NCBI GenBank assembly: GCA_010671905.1
Contig: JAAHII010000001.1
Coordinates: 5,084,001-5,148,000, forward strand
Length of the DNA stretch: 64,000 nucleotides
Reading direction: 5' to 3'
From: Leptolyngbya sp. SIOISBB
Lineage (GTDB): Bacteria; Cyanobacteriota; Cyanobacteriia; Phormidesmidales; Phormidesmidaceae
Both the position numbers and the translations under genes were made by a program. Shown here in pieces: positions 45,651-54,789 of this stretch (positions are counted from its first letter, which is position 1; the number at the start of each line of letters is the position of its first letter). The notes under the pieces are model-generated. The model searched no databases. It was not told the DNA's origin and saw only the letters and a list, made by a program, of their open reading frames with translations.

Positions 45651-46473
45651 GTGAGCATGAGTAAAGTCTATCCGAGTGACCTGACGGCCGACCAGTTTGC
45701 CTTTTTGTCTTCCCGCTTTTTCTCGGAGACCGTCGGCACATCCACCCGCAGTCGACCTCGCACAACCAGTCTGTGGGCGATTTTGAACGCCATCTTTATG
45801 GGCTGTACGAAGGCTGCACTTGGCGGGGATTGCCGGGTGACTTCTCCCCCTGGCAAACGGTTTACACCTATTTCCGACGCGGGAAGAAGGATGGCACCCT
45901 GCTGGCCATCCATGACGAACTCTATGTTCTGAGTCATTTGGTAGCAGGCCGTTCGGATAGTCCTTCGGAGTTGATGGTCGATAGCCAAAGTGTCAAAAGC
46001 CAAAGTGTCAAAACCGCGACGATGATGGCCGAGGCGGTGGGCGATGACGGGGCGAAACAGGTCAAAGGTCGCAAGCGCCACCTGAGCATCGATACGTTGG
46101 GCATCATCTTGCGGGTCTTAGTCACGGCTGCCGATGTGCCCGAGCGAGCAGGCGGCAAGCGGGTGCTGAACAAAGTTAAACAGATGGGGTCAACGGTGGG
46201 CCGAATCCATACTATCTGGGTCGATGGTGGTGATGATGGGCTCCGTTTTATCAATGGGCGATTGACACTCTACGCTGGGTGATTTGGGTCGTCCGCCGGC
46301 CGGAAGCCGCGCAAGGATTTGTCCTCCTGACGAAGCGCTGGAAGGTCGAGCGGACGTTTGGCTGGTTTAATCGCTACCGACGCTTGAGCAAAGATTATGA
46401 GGTTTTGCCCGAAACCAGTGAGGCGTTGATTTACCTCGCCATGATCCGGATTATGGTCAGGCGCTTAGCCTAA
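45651..46473 (+). pseudogene. IS5-family transposase with two frameshifts
   Basis: Conceptual translation of about 274 residues: DUF4096-type N-terminus (YPSDLTADQFAFL), the first DDE Asp in MVDSQSVK, the second Asp in [12 protein letters not shown], and the catalytic Glu in [18 protein letters not shown] single missing base near 45794-45797 (ATCTTTATG, expected one T more) and another near 46251 (ATCAATGGG, expected one C more) break the frame into three parts. A 15-bp in-frame duplication repeats SQSVK next to the first catalytic Asp. With two frameshifts it is probably inactive. Confidence 0.85.
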
Positions 46474-46488
46474 TTTGATACCTCAAAG

Positions 46489-46506
46489 GAATTCTCAAAC
46501 ATCCTC
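46489..46506. repeat. Right terminal inverted repeat of the IS5-type element
   Basis: Reverse complement of the left repeat with two mismatches; followed by TCA at 46507-46509. Confidence 0.8.
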
Positions 46507-46861
46507 TCAGAGTTCACTCTGTCTTTCACAGGCCATATCCGGGTTTTTGCGGAACAGTCGTCTTACGTTGTGGATGCTAAATGCCAAGCATGGCAAGACA
46601 AAACTGCAATCGCGCTCACCCATGCAGCTTAGGGCGATCGCCTGCTCTAGGCAAATTCTGTGCGAGATAAGAAAGTCTTGAAAATCAGGGCTTTAGGGAA
46701 GTTTAGCTCAACATTTCCTGGCAAGAAACTTTCAATAAGGCCAGGCAGTTGAGGACGTTTTCGTTAGTGCGTCTGGTTCAGAAATCTTACACCGCAAAGA
46801 TTAGCAGTGATTTCAGCAGAGTCTTGTTGCAGCAGGATGCCACTCTGCTCAAAAGATGGTC
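46507..46861. other. Intergenic, 355 bp
   Basis: Downstream flank of the IS5-type element up to the glycosyltransferase gene. No gene or RNA recognised. Confidence 0.4.
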
Positions 46862-48079
46862 CTATTTTGGCCCTGTGGACTTGACCGAAGAGCGCTCGGT
46901 GCGAACCCAGTCTGACTGAGGTTTGACCAAAAATTTGAAATAGAGGGGAATCTTCCAAAGCAGGTAGCCGACAAACGCCACCAAACTACTGAGTGGAATA
47001 TCTTTACGGGCAAAGCGGAACCAGGCTGCCGCGATCGCCATAAACAAAGCTCCCCCCGCCGCTGCAGTAATGCCTCCTGGCAACCAACCCCAGCCGATAA
47101 GACCGGCTACTGCGGTGATGCCGAGGGTCAGTGCCCACAACATGACTAATAACGTGAGCGGCGGAATGGCGAGATCCAGCCCCAAGGCCAATAAATCCAG
47201 CCGCGCTTGTTTCAGACTTTGCCCTAAGAGTTGGGGCACATAATCTTGCAGCACCTTGAGATGCCCATGCTCCCATCGAGTGCGCTGACTGGTCGCCGCG
47301 TTGTTGCTGTCAGGTAACTGCCCCATTACCTGTACGGTGGGATCAAACAGCGGCGGCGAGCCCGCGATCGCCAGATCGAAGCCCAGCTTCATGTCTTCTA
47401 CAATGTGCCCGCTGGCGAGATCCACCGACGTCAATACAGACCAAGGAAAGGCCATCCCGGTACCAAACAGCAAGCTGGGTAAACCGAGCTGCAGCATTCC
47501 TAGGGGCCGAACCCAGTTCTTAACCGTAATGGCAAAAGCAGAAATCAGCGCCTTAGTACTGGTTTTATCGGGTACTTCGAACAGATAACGAGACTGGATC
47601 GGTCGACCCGTCTCCATCGCTTTGGCGGCAAGGGCAAGTAATGAACCGCCAGTGATGAGACAGTCGGCGTCCATCATGACCACCACATCCGGAGCGTTGG
47701 CAGACAATGCCTGAATACCAAAGTCCAGCGCATATCCTTTACCTCGACGCTGGGCGTCTTGCCGTTCCAGAACTTGCGCACCGGTAGCCCGAGCCACATG
47801 GGCGGTTTCATCAGTGCAGTTGTCGGCAATTACCAGCAGGGTGTCTTGAGGGCGCAACTGCCGCTGAATTCCCTGCAAAACGGGGGTGATGGTGCCCGCT
47901 TCATTATGTGCAGGCATCAGCACGGCGATTTTAGCGGCTGCACTGAGTGGGCTAGTGCTCGTTGAGAGTTTTGGCGACAGAGCTGCGACCACGCACTCCA
48001 AGACAAAAACGCTAATGGGAATGGTCACCGCGATCGCGATCAGTAGTAGCGCACTCTGAATGATGGATAGCAGCATCAC
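46862..48079 (-). CDS. Family 2 glycosyltransferase
   Basis: A 405-residue membrane glycosyltransferase. An N-terminal span (about residues 5-30) is followed by a GT2 domain with VLMPAHNEAG, VIADNCTDETA, DxD-type VVMMDADCLI, and QRTRWEHGHL (Q/RxxRW). Several C-terminal spans follow. Such enzymes build or export polysaccharide or glycolipid. It lies alone, so the product is unknown. The start ATG at 48079 could also be the next codon (MM). Confidence 0.88.
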   Translation of the reverse strand: MMLLSIIQSALLLIAIAVTIPISVFVLECVVAALSPKLSTSTSPLSAAAKIAVLMPAHNEAGTITPVLQGIQRQLRPQDTLLVIADNCTDETAHVARATGAQVLERQDAQRRGKGYALDFGIQALSANAPDVVVMMDADCLITGGSLLALAAKAMETGRPIQSRYLFEVPDKTSTKALISAFAITVKNWVRPLGMLQLGLPSLLFGTGMAFPWSVLTSVDLASGHIVEDMKLGFDLAIAGSPPLFDPTVQVMGQLPDSNNAATSQRTRWEHGHLKVLQDYVPQLLGQSLKQARLDLLALGLDLAIPPLTLLVMLWALTLGITAVAGLIGWGWLPGGITAAAGGALFMAIAAAWFRFARKDIPLSSLVAFVGYLLWKIPLYFKFLVKPQSDWVRTERSSVKSTGPK

Positions 48080-48490
48080 GATTAGTCACCGTAAGATTAA
48101 AAATAAGCAGTCCTGGTTAACTCAGGAGCAACTCTCCCAAAACTTAAGCGTGTGAGACCTCAGCCCCAAGCCAGCTGCGGAGAAGACACAAGTCGTAAAA
48201 TCTTATTGCGACCTCATCCTACAAAAGGTGCTGGCGTTTTCTTGGTCGCCTAGGACGACTTTACGAGAGCTTCACAGTGTCCACGGTAATTCTGGCAAAA
48301 GCTCATAAAGCTCTCCGGAGGACTGCGGAAGGTCACGGCTGCATCATCCATGCTTGCTGCCGTCGAGTCTGGGACGCGATGATATCCAGGCTTACCCTAC
48401 TTGCTCAATCAGCTGCTGTATTGCCTCACGGACTCATGTCCCGTCACAATAGCCAAAGACTTCGCACTGTATTGATGGAGCTATTCCACA
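48080..48490. other. Divergent intergenic region, 411 bp
   Basis: Promoter space between the glycosyltransferase and the methyltransferase genes. An overlapping 79-codon frame (48277-48516) lacks protein-like character. Confidence 0.4.
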
Positions 48491-49114
48491 ATGGCGACCC
48501 CTGCTTTTTCCTCTGACCGAGATCGCCTGTCGTCCGATTTTTGGGAAGGCCGATATCAGGCCGACACCCCTCCCTGGGATCTTGGGCAACCAGCTCCCCC
48601 GTTGGTGCGTTTGTTCACATCACCGGGCGCGCCTGCCCCGGGTAAAACTGTTGTGCTCGGTAGCGGCAGCGGCCATGACGCGGTGCTTTTAGCGCAGCAA
48701 GGCTTTGATGTCATCGGGGTCGATTTTGCTCCCTCGGCGATCGCGAAGGCCAGTCGACTAGCTGCCACTGCCAAAGTGTCGGCGCAATTTCTGCAGCGAG
48801 ATATTTTCGACCTATTGCCAGAGTATGAGCAGCAGTTTGATTACGTGGTCGAGCACACCTGCTTTTGTGCTCTGGAGCCAACCTTGCGCGATCGCTACGC
48901 CCAGTTGGTACACCAATTACTGAAACCTGATGGCCACTATATCGGTCTGTTTTTCACCCACAACCGTCCCGGTGGGCCGCCCTTTGGGAGCCAGCCTGAT
49001 GAATTGCGGCAACTCTTTGGTCGCCACTTCCAGATACTGTCTTTAGAGCCCACTGCCGATTCGATCAGCGATCGCTTAGGAGAAGAACACCTCGGGCGAT
49101 TTCAAAAATGTTAA
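48491..49114 (+). CDS. TPMT-family (thiol/halide) methyltransferase
   Basis: A 207-residue SAM-dependent methyltransferase. It has the N-terminal FWEGRYQADTPPWDLGQPAPPL, motif I VVLGSGSGHDAVLLAQ, VIGVDFAPSAI, and VVEHTCFCALEP. These match the thiopurine/halide methyltransferase family, which makes methyl halides or detoxifies thiols and metalloids. The substrate is not decided. The start ATG is at 48491; no operon. Confidence 0.85.
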   Translation: MATPAFSSDRDRLSSDFWEGRYQADTPPWDLGQPAPPLVRLFTSPGAPAPGKTVVLGSGSGHDAVLLAQQGFDVIGVDFAPSAIAKASRLAATAKVSAQFLQRDIFDLLPEYEQQFDYVVEHTCFCALEPTLRDRYAQLVHQLLKPDGHYIGLFFTHNRPGGPPFGSQPDELRQLFGRHFQILSLEPTADSISDRLGEEHLGRFQKC

Positions 49115-49310
49115 CTCCTCAGCCCGGAAGATATCCTTGACCTTCATCAAAGCCCCGCATTGCTCTCCGAAGTAGCGGGTGAAGCTGCAACCAAACCACG
49201 CTGCCAATACGGCTAGCGGCAGTTAGCTGAGGGTTGCAATGCCGATTCAGGCAAGATTTTAAGGCTGCGCTCCGCAATGGCTGCATTCCATCTGTGCCAC
49301 ACCCACTGTG

Positions 49311-50138
49311 TCAACCGAGGAGGTTGAAAATTATGACCATGGCTCCCATTGCCAACAAGGTCGCCGTGGTACCGACTACTTGTGACCGCACGGAGATTTC
49401 TTGATGTGCCGGTTGTAGCCAAAAGCCCAAAAGCCGAACGATAAAAGGCATCACAATGAACGACAAAATCGTACTGGTGATGATCAAATTGACCAACAGA
49501 GCACTGGCCATCGACCAGTCTTCTAGAATATCGAAATAACTAAACAGGCGGTCTTGAATCATAATGACCGGATAGAGCGCTAGCACCACTGACAGAATTT
49601 GTTTCCAGGCAGGTGGACCTAAACTGTCAGATTCGCTCCAAGAACCCTGAGAAAACCAGCCCTCTAATCCGGTGGTAAATGACTTAAAGCGATAACTTTC
49701 AAAAATATCCCGACCTTGTTGCAGGATATCTTCGCGCTGCTTGGAGGCTAGCCACTGGTTCAAGTGGTCGGGTTGATCAAAGTGGACGACCCAATACCAC
49801 TTGAGAGCGTCGTCCTTACACCTCAGGGGGCGATGGCGATCGGCACGAGCGAAACCTTCGGAGCGCTCAGCACTGCGGATTAAACGAGTGTGCCACCACC
49901 GAAAGGCCCAGGCTTTTTGGCGAGGCACAATATACTCGATTACCACGCTGGAGTAGCGAATGTTATCCCCTTCGGGGAGGGCTTCGATCAGACTTATAGA
50001 AGCAGATTTAGACACAAGTGCAGTGCGCTGAAGAACTCGTCCAAAAGTACTGGCAGCGTGACTTAGCTTTAGTCTCAAATCTTCTTTAGATAGATTCACG
50101 TCCGATCTGTAGGGCGGCAAGGGTCTATTCCTCAGCAT
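49311..50138 (-). CDS. ABM-like domain fused to a membrane C-terminus
   Basis: A 275-residue protein. Residues about 60-165 form a ferredoxin-like antibiotic-biosynthesis-monooxygenase (ABM) type domain (YSSVVIEYIVPRQKAWAFRWW, WYWVVHFDQPDHLNQWL). Three membrane spans follow (near 180-275). ABM domains often act as small cofactor-free oxygenases, but here the membrane tail suggests a different or membrane-associated role. It is in an accessory, gene-poor region. Confidence 0.7.
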   Translation of the reverse strand: MLRNRPLPPYRSDVNLSKEDLRLKLSHAASTFGRVLQRTALVSKSASISLIEALPEGDNIRYSSVVIEYIVPRQKAWAFRWWHTRLIRSAERSEGFARADRHRPLRCKDDALKWYWVVHFDQPDHLNQWLASKQREDILQQGRDIFESYRFKSFTTGLEGWFSQGSWSESDSLGPPAWKQILSVVLALYPVIMIQDRLFSYFDILEDWSMASALLVNLIITSTILSFIVMPFIVRLLGFWLQPAHQEISVRSQVVGTTATLLAMGAMVIIFNLLG

Positions 50139-50374
50139 ACAGACTCACAGTCGGGTCGTAATACTGCTAAAGTCATCAGCCATGAGGTCTGGGAAGAGGC
50201 ATCTGCAGGCCTGTGGACATCTCCCTTTTCACAACCTTAAAGGCGGACTGAGCGGAGTGTCTGCGTCGCTGAAGTCAATGAAATGCGAAAGTTAAATTGA
50301 TGCTGACAATCAGAAGATCGTAGTGTTCTAAGCAAGCATCTTGGAAGACTCGGGACGTTTAATCTTGATCAACA

Positions 50375-50602
50375 CTAGTGATGAAACACGATCGCTCTCA
50401 AGGCAAAAAAGCCCGCGACTAAGGTCAAAATAAACATATTTTGCTTGATACTTTTTAGTAACGAGATCATTTCATCGGCTTGCTGCTGAGTCATGCTAGC
50501 TGCTGTAGCTGACGATGACGATTCCGCACCGGCCTGAGAGTTTTGCACTGCGGGTAATTCTGCTATAGACACTGCTGAGTCATTGGGAGCTGTCTGCGGC
50601 AT
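50375..50602 (-). CDS. Small single-span membrane protein
   Basis: A 75-residue protein. A Ser/Ala-rich N-terminus is followed by a coiled-coil-like segment (QQQADEMISLLKSIKQN) and a C-terminal span (MFILTLVAGFFALRAIVF). Family unknown. An upstream ribosome site (AGAG) is present, but real-gene status rests on codon character only. Confidence 0.5.
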   Translation of the reverse strand: MPQTAPNDSAVSIAELPAVQNSQAGAESSSSATAASMTQQQADEMISLLKSIKQNMFILTLVAGFFALRAIVFHH

Positions 50603-51088
50603 CCTTAAAACCTCTCTTATTGAACCTCAACTGATATAGTCTAACGTTCGATATTGATGTCATTCAGCTGCAAAGAAAATTTAGGAAAAAGTCATCGTTA
50701 GATGACATCTCTGGATCAAGAGAATAACTTTCTGATAATGCAAAGTTTGATTATGCTTAAGGTTGATTGCATCTCTTTGAATTCTCAGACTCACTCAATG
50801 GTTCAGTTGGCATTTAAGAGAGTGTTTTCCTATGGTTGCCATCTTGATTTCTGACGCTGTTCCTCCCCTTCTAGTCCATGATGAGTTAAGTCGCTATAGA
50901 GTTTTGACGCTCTTTGACTAAGATTATAAAGATATTAATTGAAAGCGGATTTAAGGTGTTAAAATCCTGTGTTTAGATGAAAGAGACGAGCGAGCTGTAT
51001 TTCTCCGAACTTGATGATTTGAGGTTGGCTGAGAAGTTATCTCGACTGATCACTTTCATACTTTGAATATCCCATTTCTGGAGGCCTT
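50603..51088. other. Intergenic, 486 bp, AT-rich
   Basis: No gene, RNA or repeat was recognised. The GGAGG at 51080-51084 serves the next gene. Confidence 0.4.
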
Positions 51089-51091
51089 GTG

Positions 51092-51736
51092 TTGAAATCT
51101 GGTTTTGAATATTGCAGACGTTGGGCTCAAGTCGCTTTGATTAGCCTTTTGTTGTTTGGACTGAGCCTATTCGGTGACTCATCTATGGCTTCTGCATCGA
51201 GCAAAGTGGTTACTCCTGAAGCTCTCGATATGGCGATTAGCGAGGCCGCTCAAGAATTTGTTGAGTCCGTACTGGATGAGTATGCAGATATCCTGGAGGG
51301 AGCATTTGATACTGCTTACGATCCTCTCAAATCTTCGATGAAGAGTGTTTCTAAGCAGTTGATGAAAGCGGAAAAAGCGGCTATCAAAGGAGGCGACGCG
51401 ACTGCAGTTCCTGCCGTGGTAATTCCTCAAGAGTCTTTTCAATCGGCGGTCGATTCATTTGAGACTTTGCAAGCAACCACTGCTGGCTTTAAGGCCCAGC
51501 TAGAATCGTCTCCAAATGCTGTACAAGAGATGCTCGAAGTGCAAATCGGCGAAAAAATGGCAGCGCTTGAGCAAGCGATCGCTGAAGCTGCGACGACTGT
51601 CGGTCAAATTGCCACTGATGTGGCCTCATTAGATGCGGCTGATCCAGCAACCACGACAGCCTTTAGTGAGCATGCTACGGCTCTGACCCAAGCCATTGAA
51701 TCAGTTGATTTAGCGATCGACGGTTTCGATAGCTAG
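51092..51736 (+). CDS. Exported helical protein of unknown function
   Basis: A 214-residue protein with a Sec signal peptide (WAQVALISLLLFGLSLFG; cleavage near ASA, residue 30). A mature domain of amphipathic helices rich in Ala, Glu, Asp and Ser follows (EAAQEFVESVLDEYADIL, MAALEQAIAEAATTVGQIA). The start was chosen at TTG 51092, 7 bp after GGAGG; the GTG at 51089 is too close. Function unknown. An intrinsic terminator follows at 51777. Confidence 0.65.
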   Translation: MKSGFEYCRRWAQVALISLLLFGLSLFGDSSMASASSKVVTPEALDMAISEAAQEFVESVLDEYADILEGAFDTAYDPLKSSMKSVSKQLMKAEKAAIKGGDATAVPAVVIPQESFQSAVDSFETLQATTAGFKAQLESSPNAVQEMLEVQIGEKMAALEQAIAEAATTVGQIATDVASLDAADPATTTAFSEHATALTQAIESVDLAIDGFDS

Positions 51737-51776
51737 TTCACTTAGCAAGATAGTAAAAAGTCTGGTTAATTGAATT

Positions 51777-51826
51777 GGATGTAGGTTTCATCAGGAGCAT
51801 GACTCGATGACCTACATCCTTTTTTA
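51777..51826 (+). terminator. Intrinsic terminator
   Basis: A 10-bp stem (GGATGTAGGT at 51777-51786 with ACCTACATCC at 51810-51819) is followed by six T. It lies 40 bp after the stop of the exported-protein gene. Confidence 0.9.
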
Positions 51827-51827
51827 T

Positions 51828-52070
51828 TTAAGCGAGTGGTTGAGTCAGCCGAGCGATCGCTTGAGGCAGGTGGCTAATTTCAAACCATACTTCTCTAGGA
51901 CTAATGCCGAATATAAATTCCAACACTAGTAATACTGTGACCAATGCTAATAAAGTCTTGGACTCTTGACTGAATAGCCGAAATGCTAATCGGGAAACTA
52001 AGACTACAGTTGCGATCGCTCCTACTAGTAAAATCAATTGAGCGTCTATTAAACCCGAAAAATTATCCAT
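51828..52070 (-). CDS. Small two-span membrane protein
   Basis: An 80-residue protein with two hydrophobic segments (LILLVGAIATVVLVSRLAF and LLALVTVLLVLEFIFG) and a short basic/aromatic tail. Family unknown. It is convergent with the exported-protein gene. The ATG at 52070 is in a good position, but the ribosome site is weak. Confidence 0.55.
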   Translation of the reverse strand: MDNFSGLIDAQLILLVGAIATVVLVSRLAFRLFSQESKTLLALVTVLLVLEFIFGISPREVWFEISHLPQAIARLTQPLA

Positions 52071-52082
52071 CTAATACTAATC

Positions 52083-52367
52083 TCAGATTTGTGCAAACAA
52101 AAGTGATAGGGGGATGAGTCCAGCGTAGACCAAGGCAAAACCCAATAGATCTAATTGTAGGATCGATTGGCGTTAAGTGGGATAGAGCCAAAAGCTCAGC
52201 CACGAGTAACCCAAAGCATCACAGCTCAAGAGAGCAATGATGATGTCACTAGTGTGCTCAAGAGAATATTGACAGAAACTTGACCAATGGTGTGAAAAGA
52301 CAGCTTCGGGCACAAATACAAGTCTCAACACGATGAGAGTATAAAGCCCCAACATTACTGATAACAA
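52083..52367 (-). pseudogene. Possible membrane protein split by an in-frame stop
   Basis: A frame starting at ATG 52367 encodes 64 residues (LGLYTLIVLRLVFVPEAVF) and ends in TAA at 52173-52175. The same frame continues without a start codon to 52083, with another hydrophobic segment (LDLLGFALVYAGLIPLSLLF). If the TAA is a mutated CAA, the original would be a 94-residue three-span protein. Otherwise only the first 64 codons, if any, are real. Confidence 0.25.
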
Positions 52368-52704
52368 CTGTTTCTAAACCGAAGGGCCCAGGTTCTTTCG
52401 GCAAATGTTTGAGTGATGAAGAATTTATCCAACTTCTCAGATGTCTGGGGGCGTCAAGATGGCTATGAAGTATTGCTCAGTGACATCATTCTCACACACT
52501 GAAATGGGGTATTTATCTAGGCGTGTCAAACTTCGATGGTGCTTATGTTGTTTTGAAAAAGGTCTATTCTTGGCAATCACTCAGTGGAGTGAGAAAGATG
52601 TCCGTGGATGAAAAGAAACAAATGCTCTCCTGGCCAGTTGTCGTTTCAGGGTCAGGAGAACAGGGAAATGTCGTCAACCAACATCATTTGATCTTGAACC
52701 AGCC
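52368..52704. other. Intergenic, 337 bp
   Basis: A 61-codon frame on the plus strand (52523-52708) lacks recognisable character. No other feature was identified. Confidence 0.35.
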
Positions 52705-53325
52705 TTAGTCCAGTTCTTCTTGCAAATCTTCTAAAGTCTCTCCAGCTTTCTCCATTCCGGCTTTGACTTTATCCATGATTTCTTCCGAAGTTGGCATGAA
52801 GGTGTCTCGCATTTCAATACCTTTCTTGATCTTTTTCTTGACGGCTTCAGGTACCCCGATGCCCTCAGGAGAACTGGCTTCAATCTTGTTGATGATTTCC
52901 TCGGAAGAAGGCATAAAGGCTTCTTTTTTCTTGAGAAAAAGTTCTTTTTTCTCCATTGGACTTAAAGCCGCAAAGGCATCTTTTCGAGGAATTGTGTTGA
53001 TGACAGATTTGATTTTACGCTTTTGATCTGGAGTCAGCATTAACGATCGAAAAGTCCTCCGAAAACTTTCGCCGCTAGAAATACGGTCTTCAAATATTTT
53101 TTGCTGCCGAGGAGTCAGGATATCGCCTAGCTTCGGCATGACCTCTGACTTCAATTGTTTGAGAGCAGAGGTTTCATCGCTGTTAGAAGAAAACGAAAAC
53201 AGGCTAAATCCTAAAGTCGGAGTCATCGATAGATTACTCGCCTGGGCTGGACTCAGCGGCAGGAAACTAACAGCAAAAATCATCAAACCAGATAAGAGTG
53301 CAAACACAAAATGATTTGGTTTCAT
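52705..53325 (-). CDS. Exported LTxxQ-motif protein
   Basis: A 206-residue protein with a Sec signal peptide (FVFALLSGLMIFAVSFLPLSPAQA) and a mature helical domain. Two LTxxQ motifs (LTPRQQKIFEDRI and LTPDQKRKIKSVI) are typical of periplasmic Spy/CpxP-like chaperones. Two later motifs, FMPSSEEIINKIE and FMPTSEEIMDKVK, are near-repeats of each other. The start was chosen at ATG 53325, preceded by GGAGGAGG; the frame is open to 53355. Function unknown; an extracytoplasmic stress role is an inference. Confidence 0.7.
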   Translation of the reverse strand: MKPNHFVFALLSGLMIFAVSFLPLSPAQASNLSMTPTLGFSLFSFSSNSDETSALKQLKSEVMPKLGDILTPRQQKIFEDRISSGESFRRTFRSLMLTPDQKRKIKSVINTIPRKDAFAALSPMEKKELFLKKKEAFMPSSEEIINKIEASSPEGIGVPEAVKKKIKKGIEMRDTFMPTSEEIMDKVKAGMEKAGETLEDLQEELD

Positions 53326-53362
53326 CAATCCTCCTCCAAAGGAATGCAATATCAATCGTTAA

Positions 53363-54154
53363 TTAAGATTCAGAAGGCTGGCTGAAGTGGTGTACGTAGG
53401 CCGCGATCGCTAAAGTCGTGATAATCATCACCGGAAAAATCAGCGTCCACCAACTTTCTGAAACAAAGATTAAAAAGGCGGCGGCTATGCCACCACTGGC
53501 AAACCCGACAATGACAGGCAGATAGCGACTAATTCTTTCCCACGACTCGGCGGCCTCCTGCTCGGCCTGGGCCCCAGATGAAAACTTTGCCCCAATGAGT
53601 TGTACTAAATCAATGGTTAACTGGGTGGTATTGCCAGTCATTACTGTGGTTGGAATATAGCTTTTAAAGACTTTAGCCTCCTTCATTAAGGTGTTTTGAA
53701 TACCCATAGCCACCACCCCCGACATGCCAATGGGAAAGATATATTCTTCTTGAACATCGATAATTAAAGCTGGGGTCAAACTAGCGCTAACGATCAGAAA
53801 GCAGAGTAAGGCGATCGCTTCAGCCGTTAATAAAACTGCAAAAATTGGCCACTGCTTGCGTCGAGCATATTTCGCGAGCAGAGAAGTCATCGCGACCGTC
53901 AGCATAAAAACCGGGATCATCAACAGACGCGTTAGGGTTGATTCTTCCTCTTCATCGACAAAAGAAGCTCCGGCTAGGGCAATGTTACCGGTGACATGGG
54001 CGGTAAAAATGCCAAATAGGATGATGAAAGCAGAGGTGTCGACAAACCCCGCAACCAGGCTCAGCAAAAAACCAGCGGGCTTATCATCCACTAAAAAACG
54101 ACTAATGGTGAAGGCCTTATTGGGCTGTGAAATTGATGTCATCTCACTTGTCAA
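53363..54154 (-). CDS. DUF1275 (YoaK-like) membrane protein
   Basis: A 263-residue protein with about six membrane spans and the DUF1275 features AGFVDTSAFIILFGIFTAHVTGNIALAG, GIQNTLMKEA, and TTVMTGNTTQLTIDLVQLIGA. Function is not established. It is 38 bp upstream of the LTxxQ-protein gene in the same direction, so the two may be co-transcribed. Confidence 0.85.
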   Translation of the reverse strand: MTSEMTSISQPNKAFTISRFLVDDKPAGFLLSLVAGFVDTSAFIILFGIFTAHVTGNIALAGASFVDEEEESTLTRLLMIPVFMLTVAMTSLLAKYARRKQWPIFAVLLTAEAIALLCFLIVSASLTPALIIDVQEEYIFPIGMSGVVAMGIQNTLMKEAKVFKSYIPTTVMTGNTTQLTIDLVQLIGAKFSSGAQAEQEAAESWERISRYLPVIVGFASGGIAAAFLIFVSESWWTLIFPVMIITTLAIAAYVHHFSQPSES

Positions 54155-54789
54155 AGATTTAGTCCTCCCGTTCGTAGCACTCCATCATGCCAACTACTCA
54201 CGCGGCAAACTGAGTCAATCGATACGACTTTTGTGGTTGATATCTCATCTGTTTGGTTGGGTAAATGTTGGAAGATGCACTGGCTCATCAGCCAAGACAA
54301 ATCGCTCAGGCTCTTCTGAAAACTCAAGCTTTACCCAGCTGAGTCCGTGAACTTGCACGCTGCATGATGCGGGTAAAGGGCGGTTTATGAACGCATCACC
54401 TCAACGGGATGGACTCGCTGGTGTTAGCTTGAGCCACCAGTCGGCCCGCATCAAAGCCACATCTTGGGGCCAGAGTAAAATTGAGGGAAGACAGCACAAC
54501 TGGGAAACTTCTATGCTAGGTATTGGGCATTCAAATCAATATGACTTACGCAAGGGGGCCAAAACCGAGTGTAACTGCGTCAGTCCTGATGAAGCTAATT
54601 GAAGTATTCAGTTCCTTGGGATGCAGACACCGTCGCCAGGCTTTCGACAGCTATCCGCAATTGAATGTGATCGGAGTCGTCTTTCGCTCGACCCCGATTT
54701 TGTATTCTGGTGACGCATAAACCTGATCCTGCCTGACTCCAGCCTGATTAATTCTGAATACTTTGCGTAGTTAACCTTTAGGCAATGTA
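54155..54789. other. Intergenic, 635 bp
   Basis: Divergent space between the DUF1275 and GntR genes. Overlapping short frames (54387-54720) show no recognisable domains. No RNA or repeat was recognised. Confidence 0.4.

Larger units (their letters stand above)
45573..46506 (+). mobile_element. Decayed IS5-family element with 3-bp target duplication
   Basis: A 934-bp element. The 18-bp terminal inverted repeats are GAGGATGTTTGATAAATC at 45573-45590 and the reverse complement of GAGGATGTTTGAGAATTC at 46489-46506 (16 of 18 bases match). It is flanked by the direct repeat TCA at 45570-45572 and 46507-46509, which fits the TNA target of the IS1031 group of IS5. The single transposase frame is broken twice. 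It sits 30 bp upstream of the membrane/M50 protease operon and may affect its transcription. Confidence 0.85.

Noticed and set aside
48277-48516. A 79-codon plus-strand frame before the TPMT-like gene
   Set aside because: It overlaps the start of the real gene and has no recognisable content.
52523-52708. A 61-codon plus-strand frame
   Set aside because: No conserved content; it runs antisense into the end of the LTxxQ gene.
54387-54720. Two overlapping frames upstream of the GntR gene
   Set aside because: They overlap each other, lack domains and good ribosome sites, and lie in promoter space.
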